A DNA stretch of 64,000 nucleotides from positions 124,001 through 188,000 of the forward strand of contig NZ_AXAY01000011.1 of NCBI RefSeq assembly GCF_000473045.1. Reading direction: 5' to 3'. The position numbers and the translations under genes are program-made. Of the stretch, positions 60,301 through 64,000 are shown piece by piece. Position 1 is the first letter of the stretch; every line of letters begins with the position of its first letter. Below the pieces are notes generated by a model. It was not told where the DNA came from and did no database searches. It saw nothing but the letters and a program-made list of their open reading frames with translations. Source of the DNA: Bradyrhizobium sp. WSM3983. Lineage in GTDB: Bacteria > Pseudomonadota > Alphaproteobacteria > Rhizobiales > Xanthobacteraceae.

Positions 60301-60490
60301 AGGCCATGGTCTCCGGGCTGCCGCCCGGCAGATTAGCCGTGATCTGGATGGTCGGGAAGTCCACCTGCGGCAGCGGGGCGACCGGCAGCAGGGGATAGGC
60401 GACGAGACCGACAAAAAGAATGCCGGCCATCAGCAGCGACGTGCCGATGGGATAACGGATGAAAGGTGCCGAAATCCCGCCTTCGGTCAT
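57353..60490 (-). CDS. RND efflux permease (MdtB/MdtC-like)
   Basis: 1045 residues. FIRYPIGTSLLMAGILFVGL at the N-terminus, the proton-relay VGFVVDDAIVMLENITRYIE near 400, IGRLFREFAVVLAMTIFVS, GIVKKNGIMMVDFAIAAERD near 920 with the essential Lys, and TRTQFEFTLQDADLGELNSW in the docking region. More like MdtC/OqxB-type subunits than the AcrB-like pump at 42048. Coupled to its adaptor by ATGA. A single permease, so a homotrimer is expected, unlike E. coli MdtBC. Confidence 0.94.
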   Translation of the reverse strand: MTEGGISAPFIRYPIGTSLLMAGILFVGLVAYPLLPVAPLPQVDFPTIQITANLPGGSPETMASSVAQPLERQFAQIPGIAQMTSTSYLGTASITIQFDLNRSIDGAANDVQGAINAASGQLPKNLPSPPTYRKVNPADSPILLLSATSDTLPLTTVSDSIDAQLAQQISQISGVAQVFIGGQQKPSVRVQIDPAKLVAKGLSLEDVRSAIGITTVDSPKGNIDGDKRAYTIYANDQLLQSKDWNDVIIAYRNGGPLRIKDIGQAVTGPEDAKQAAWANGKRGVFLVVFKQPGANVIETVDRIKATLPRLVAAIPPAVKIEVISDRTTTIRAAVEDVQFTLLLTIALVVMVIFVFLRSFWATVIPAITVPLALLGACALMWVFGYSLDNLSLMALTIAVGFVVDDAIVMLENITRYIEEGEKPLAAAFRGSKEIGFTIVSISVSLVAVLIPLLLMGGIIGRLFREFAVVLAMTIFVSMFVSLTLTPMMASRFLRAHGEVTHGKFYQWSESAFDAMLRGYEHVLDHALNWRRTTLVIFFATLALSVYLFILIPKGFFPQQDVGLITATSEASQDISFAEMQRRQVDLGQIVMADPDVASVAMNIGGSGRAGNNGNMFITLKPRNEREASAQQIIARLRPKLEKVAGARLYMQAAQDVRLGGRPTRTQFEFTLQDADLGELNSWAPKILAKMQTLPELRDVATDQQTQGTTVQLKINRDTASRYGIQPQLIDDTLYDAFGQRQVAQYFTQLNSYHVILEILPEMQGNLDSLNKLYLKSPLTGDQVPLSTFATWSTDPVRSLSISHQGQFPAITISFNLAQGVALGQATEAVQKAMADLGAPATLNSSFQGTAQAFQQSLGTVPLLILAALVVVYLILGILYESYIHPITILSTLPSAGVGALAILMAAGFEFSLIALIGVILLIGIVKKNGIMMVDFAIAAERDGKSPEESIRQAALLRFRPIMMTTMAALLGGVPLMLGHGTGAEIRQPLGYAMVGGLIVSQALTLFTTPVVYLYLDKFSNLFKSHSAEDEGHDATGHGTVKEAAE

Positions 60491-61662
60491 TCCTGCTTAA
60501 CCTTGTTTTTCTGAACCGGATCCGAACTCGCCACGGCCGTCGAGACGAGACTGCCGGGCTGCACTTTGTACTGACCGCCGGTGATCACCTGCTGACCGGC
60601 GCTCAAACCTTCATCGACAACCGAACGGCCGTCGATGGAATAGCTGACCTTGAGCTTGCGAACCTCCGCCTTGTTGTCCTGGCCGACGGTATAGGCGTAG
60701 AGGCCGTTGGTCGAATGCAGCACTGCGTCATCGGGGACGATGGTCGCATCCTTCAGGGTTCGCACCAAGAGGCGCGTCGACACCGATTGTCCCGGCCACA
60801 GCGTGTGCTCCTTGTTGTCGAACACCGCCTTGAGCCGAATAGTCCCGCTGGTCGTATCAACCTGGTTGTTGATGACGGCGAGCTTGCCCTCGGCCAGCGT
60901 CTTCTTGCCGTCGGTGGTGAATGCGATCACCTTGAGCGCGCCGGACTTCTGGCCCTCGCTGATATAAGGCAGCTGGTCTTCCGGCGCGGTGAAGATCACC
61001 GTGATCGGCTCGACCTGCGCGATGGTGACGACGCCGGTCTGGGACGAGGCGTTGACGATGTTGCCGATGTCGACCTGACGCAGGCCGGCGACGCCGGTGA
61101 TCGGCGACTTGACCTGGGTGTAGTCGAGCTGGGTCTGGGCGTTGGAGATCGCGGCTTCGTCGGCGGCGATCTGGGCGGTGAGCTGGGCAACGGTGGAGCG
61201 TTGCGTATCGGTCTGCTGCCGCGTCGCGAATTCACCGAGCTTGGTGTAGCGCTGAAGATCGAGATTGGCGTTGGCGAGATTGGCCTCGTCCTGCGCCTTC
61301 TTGGCCTTGGCCTGATCGAGGACGGCCTGGAACGGGCGCGGATCGATCTCGACCAGGAGATCGCCTTGGTTGACCATTTGGCCCTCGGTGAAGGCGATCT
61401 TGTCGATCTGGCCGTCCACCCGGGTCCGGACTTGTACGGTGTTGAAGCCCTGCACGGTGCCGAGACCGGTCAGGTAGACCGGGAAGTCGGCCTTCTGGAC
61501 CGGCGCGATGCTGACGGGCACGGCGGCGACCCGCGGCGCACCCTTCTGCGCGGCCTGGGTTTTCGCGGCCTCAGATGCCGAGAATCGCTGCCAGCCGTAA
61601 TAGCCGCCACCGGCCACAGCTGCGATGATGAGAATCCACAGGATCGGCCGTGACTTTTTCAT
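60487..61662 (-). CDS. RND periplasmic adaptor protein (MdtA-like)
   Basis: 391 residues from ATG 61662. Membrane anchor LWILIIAAVAGGGYYGW at the start, lipoyl half LGTVQGFNTVQVRTRVDGQI near 68, coiled coil around 115-160 (LANANLDLQRYTKLGEFAT), second half QLDYTQVKSPITGVAGLRQV near 190, then beta-barrel NNQVDTTSGTIRLKAVFDNK. Pairs with the following permease (4-base overlap). The ribosome site is weak. A possible promoter lies at about 61734-61760. Confidence 0.93.
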   Translation of the reverse strand: MKKSRPILWILIIAAVAGGGYYGWQRFSASEAAKTQAAQKGAPRVAAVPVSIAPVQKADFPVYLTGLGTVQGFNTVQVRTRVDGQIDKIAFTEGQMVNQGDLLVEIDPRPFQAVLDQAKAKKAQDEANLANANLDLQRYTKLGEFATRQQTDTQRSTVAQLTAQIAADEAAISNAQTQLDYTQVKSPITGVAGLRQVDIGNIVNASSQTGVVTIAQVEPITVIFTAPEDQLPYISEGQKSGALKVIAFTTDGKKTLAEGKLAVINNQVDTTSGTIRLKAVFDNKEHTLWPGQSVSTRLLVRTLKDATIVPDDAVLHSTNGLYAYTVGQDNKAEVRKLKVSYSIDGRSVVDEGLSAGQQVITGGQYKVQPGSLVSTAVASSDPVQKNKVKQE

Positions 61663-62047
61663 ATGTGAGCGTATCGGCTTTATGCCCAAAACAACGAATT
61701 GCGGGGCTATCAAAGAGTTCCAGCAGGGCTTGTATAATACACGCCAAGTTCCAGTGTAAACAGCACTATCAGTTGAGAATCCTAAACAATTGGAAAGCTT
61801 TGCACCCCGTAGGCAACGGGTGATGCCGCGGTGTGCAGTGCTGCATTTTCCCGACCTTAACGAGGAGCGTGCAAGAGACGGGAAATGCTCGCAGGTGGCG
61901 TGGGCGCCGGCGCGAGGCGCGAGCCGAAGCGCTGCGCGAGGGAGTGGATTAACCTCCGCGAGAACGGTTCTAAATCCGCAATGCAGCGTTTCGGTTGTCA
62001 GCAAAATCAGCATCGGTCATATCGGCGCGCCACAATGGGAGTGCGGA
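61663..62047. other. Intergenic region with a weak candidate promoter for the mdt-like operon
   Basis: On the minus strand TTTACA (61755-61760) and TATTAT (61734-61739) are 15 bases apart, a poor but possible sigma-70-type promoter for the adaptor gene. The rest shows no convincing gene; the open frame running through from 61790 lacks a start with ribosome site before 62048. AGAAC-G-GTTCT at about 61961 is a short palindrome of unknown meaning. Confidence 0.3.
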
Positions 62048-62287
62048 ATGGACGAACTGAACGGCAAGCTGATCGCGTGTCAGATTCTGATCACGGGGTT
62101 GATCGCGCGCGTCGCCAATGAACAGCGCGATCCCCTGCGCTTCCTCACCGACTTTCGCGACGAGATCAAAGCCGTCGTCAACGGCGTCAACATCGCCGGC
62201 ATGGACAATTCCGATCGCGTGCGAGCCACCGCGCAGCGCACTATCGACGAATTGTTCTCGCTGATGAAGCCGCCGAGCAGCGACTGA
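62048..62287 (+). CDS. Small hypothetical protein
   Basis: 79 residues, likely two or three helices (LNGKLIACQILITGLIARVA, RVRATAQRTIDELFSLM). A GGGAG site precedes ATG 62048. No membrane segment or known domain; a similar short conserved protein of rhizobia is plausible. It stands alone between the mdt-like operon and the TonB-dependent receptor. Confidence 0.65.
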   Translation: MDELNGKLIACQILITGLIARVANEQRDPLRFLTDFRDEIKAVVNGVNIAGMDNSDRVRATAQRTIDELFSLMKPPSSD

Positions 62288-62520
62288 CGTGCTGCGCAAA
62301 ATGATGCGCGAGAACAAGCGCTGCTGTATCCGACTGCTTCAATGTGTCGCGCGACATTTCGGCAATTTAAAATTCGTAATATTAGAATCGGTTTGAACTA
62401 GAGCAATTCAAGTGGTTGCGCAGGCCTCCGCGCATTGACCTGATTTTTTGCGATCGATAGCACCGCCTCATCGTTCGTCGCGCATGTTGCGGATCGACGA
62501 ATTTGGAATGGGGTGTTGCA

Positions 62521-64000
62521 ATGGGGCTGGCGGTGACTCCGCGATCGTTGCGTGCGATCGCGGCAAGAAATTCATTTGAACTCGACGGCAATTCCGGCAA
62601 GGCGGTGTCGGCCGTCGCCGGGCTGATTGCAGTGGCGTCGGTGTCGAGCGGTGCGCAAGCGCAGCAGTCGAGCCTGCCGCCGGTGAATGTCGACGCGCCG
62701 GTCGAGCGCCCGCGTCCGGCAGCCTCGAAGCCGACGCCGGAGCAGGTCCGCGCGCGCAACGCGCTTCGCCGTGCCGCGCAGCGCCAGCAGGCGCAGCAGC
62801 AGGCTGCCGCCGCCGCATCGGCGCCAGCCGGCGCCGTCGATCGCAATCCCTATGCCGATCCGGCCGCGCCCTACAAGGTCGACCACGTCCAGGCGTCCGG
62901 CAAGTTTCCCGAGCCGATGCTGAACACGCCGAAGACGATCACGGTGCTCAGCAAGGAAGTGCTCGAGGACAAGAACGCAACGACGCTGAAGGAGATCGGC
63001 CGCTCCACCGCCGGCGTGACGCTGGGGTCGGGCGAGGGCGGCAACGCCTTCGGCGACCGGTTCTTCATTCGCGGCTTCGATGCGCGCAACGACGTCTTCA
63101 TCGACGGCATCCGCGATCCCGCCGTGTCGATCCGCGAGAACTTCTTCACCGAGCAGATCGAGATTCTGCGCGGGCCGGCATCGTCCTATGCCGGCCGCGG
63201 CACGGCCGGCGGCGCCATCAACATCGTCACCAAGCAGGCCGGCGACGTGAACTTCAAGCGGATGGATACCGAGTTCGGCACCGACAGGACCAAGCGCGTC
63301 ACGCTTGACGTCAACCAGGTCGTCGATCCCTCGTTCTCGGTGCGCACCGGCGGCCTGTTCCAGGACGCCAATGTCGCCGGCCGCAACTACGTGACCGACG
63401 ATCGCTGGGGCGCGTTCCTGTCGACCAGGTACACCCCGACCAACGACATCAAGATCACGACGAACTACGTCCACACCGATCTCAGCGGCCTGCCGGATTT
63501 CGGCGTGCCCTATTACAAGCGGGGCAACGTTCCGGTGACGTCGGCCGGGATTCCGCGCGGGACCTGGTACGGCTTCCTCAACCGCGACTTCCAGACCGCG
63601 CGGCAGGATTTCGGTACTGCGACTGCGGAGTACAAGGTCAACGAGGCCATCACCCTGAGCAGCAAGGTGCGCGGCGAGCATTCGCTGCTCAACTATATCG
63701 GCACGCTGCCGCAGAACCCGGTGACGACCAACATCAATCCGCTGCTCTGGACCACGACGGCCAGCGCGCAGAGCCGCTACCAGACCGTGGACGTCTGGGC
63801 CAACCAGAACGAGGCCACGTTCAAGCTCGACACCGGCGGGGTCAAGCACACCGCGGTGTTCGGCGTCGAATACACCAACGAGAACATCTCGATCGACCGT
63901 TATTCGGGTCTGGCATCGGAGCTGGCCGGCTCCGGCTTCACGAGCAACGGGGCTCTCTCGGGAATCAATCTCTACTCCCCTCAGTCCACTTATGTCGGTG
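62521..64000 (+). CDS. TonB-dependent siderophore receptor, 5' part (truncated by window end)
   Basis: 493 codons are present, open to the window edge. An extended signal region (GKAVSAVAGLIAVASVSSGA, cleavage about residue 48), a Pro/Gln/Ala-rich linker (about 55-105), then the plug domain: FPEPMLNTPKTITVLSKEVL near 125, GGNAFGDRFFIRGFDARNDV near 175, EQIEILRGPASSYAGRGTAG near 215, INIVTKQ. The barrel begins after about 240. Typical of Fiu/FhuA-like ferric siderophore receptors, outer membrane. The upstream 230 bases include an AT-rich tract at 62365-62400; I see no clear Fur, Irr or RirA box. Confidence 0.93.
   Translation, partial: MGLAVTPRSLRAIAARNSFELDGNSGKAVSAVAGLIAVASVSSGAQAQQSSLPPVNVDAPVERPRPAASKPTPEQVRARNALRRAAQRQQAQQQAAAAASAPAGAVDRNPYADPAAPYKVDHVQASGKFPEPMLNTPKTITVLSKEVLEDKNATTLKEIGRSTAGVTLGSGEGGNAFGDRFFIRGFDARNDVFIDGIRDPAVSIRENFFTEQIEILRGPASSYAGRGTAGGAINIVTKQAGDVNFKRMDTEFGTDRTKRVTLDVNQVVDPSFSVRTGGLFQDANVAGRNYVTDDRWGAFLSTRYTPTNDIKITTNYVHTDLSGLPDFGVPYYKRGNVPVTSAGIPRGTWYGFLNRDFQTARQDFGTATAEYKVNEAITLSSKVRGEHSLLNYIGTLPQNPVTTNINPLLWTTTASAQSRYQTVDVWANQNEATFKLDTGGVKHTAVFGVEYTNENISIDRYSGLASELAGSGFTSNGALSGINLYSPQSTYVG

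Noticed and set aside
58727..61653. Long plus-strand frames over the second RND permease and adaptor
   Set aside because: Same reason; the minus-strand genes show all family motifs.
61955..61975. Irr-type ICE box (AGAACGGTTCT followed by AAA)
   Set aside because: Only the core is palindromic and the downstream gene is a small protein of unknown role, so no iron link can be supported.
62341..62520. Iron-responsive operator (Fur, Irr ICE or RirA box) upstream of the siderophore receptor
   Set aside because: ATTCGTAATATTAGAAT was examined; its arms are not centred on one axis and it does not match the ICE palindrome well enough to call.
62572..63849. 425-codon minus-strand frame over the siderophore receptor
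   Set aside because: The plus-strand TonB-dependent receptor is unambiguous although it runs off the window end.

Overview
The window is a GC-rich chromosomal stretch from an alphaproteobacterium, most likely Bradyrhizobium or a close relative. This rests on gene content (many Liv-type and Bug-type solute-binding proteins, amidohydrolases, DUF763, IalB-like proteins), dispersed palindromes of a type I remember from Bradyrhizobium/Rhodopseudomonas chromosomes, and an EcfG-type stress promoter. No searches were run. I see no phage, plasmid or transposase gene and no CRISPR array. The genes are metabolic, transport, regulatory and stress-related, with a scattering of decaying genes.

Layout. 0-8.2 kb: a DUF1185 protein, a complete branched-chain-amino-acid-type ABC transporter with the two permeases fused into one protein, a MarR regulator, a convergent enamidase-like amidohydrolase and a ferredoxin-NADP reductase. 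8.2-14.8 kb: a cytochrome P450; an apparent stress operon (frameshifted DUF2267 gene, CBS-domain protein, five very hydrophilic small proteins) behind a GGAAC-N17-GTT promoter and ending in a clear terminator; then DUF763 and an MscS-type channel. 14.8-22.5 kb: a Bug-type binding protein divergent from a TetR gene, followed by a lower protocatechuate 4,5-cleavage module: LigI-like lactonase, dicarboxylate symporter, GalB-like hydratase, LigK/GalC aldolase, a 4,5-dihydroxyphthalate decarboxylase-like protein and a frameshifted dehydrogenase. 22.5-26.6 kb: two cytosine-deaminase-like amidohydrolases and an amino-acid-type binding protein.

26.7-30.3 kb: a MarR-controlled AaeXAB-like aromatic acid efflux operon. 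30.4-35.1 kb: a GH172/DUF2961 protein, a shikimate dehydrogenase remnant, a lytic transglycosylase, a MaoC protein, small proteins and two coupled micro-ORFs. 35.3-41.3 kb: a regulator island with three related LuxR-type regulators, one AraC regulator and small proteins. 41.3-47.4 kb: TauE/SafE, an AcrAB-like RND pump and its divergent TetR. 47.4-55.0 kb: ribonuclease Z, then an IclR regulator divergent from a probable four-carbon sugar-acid operon (DapA-like, DUF1537 kinase, PdxA, iron alcohol dehydrogenase, Bug protein). 55.2-64 kb: tRNA-Gln(CUG), a DUF1428 gene, about 0.9 kb of dispersed repeat, an IalB protein, an MdtABC-like RND pump and the start of a TonB-dependent siderophore receptor cut by the window end.

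Recurring themes are catabolic operons paired with a local regulator whose palindromic operator is visible (TetR, MarR, IclR), and small-scale gene decay: two single-base frameshifts, two internal-deletion remnants and one C-terminal fragment.
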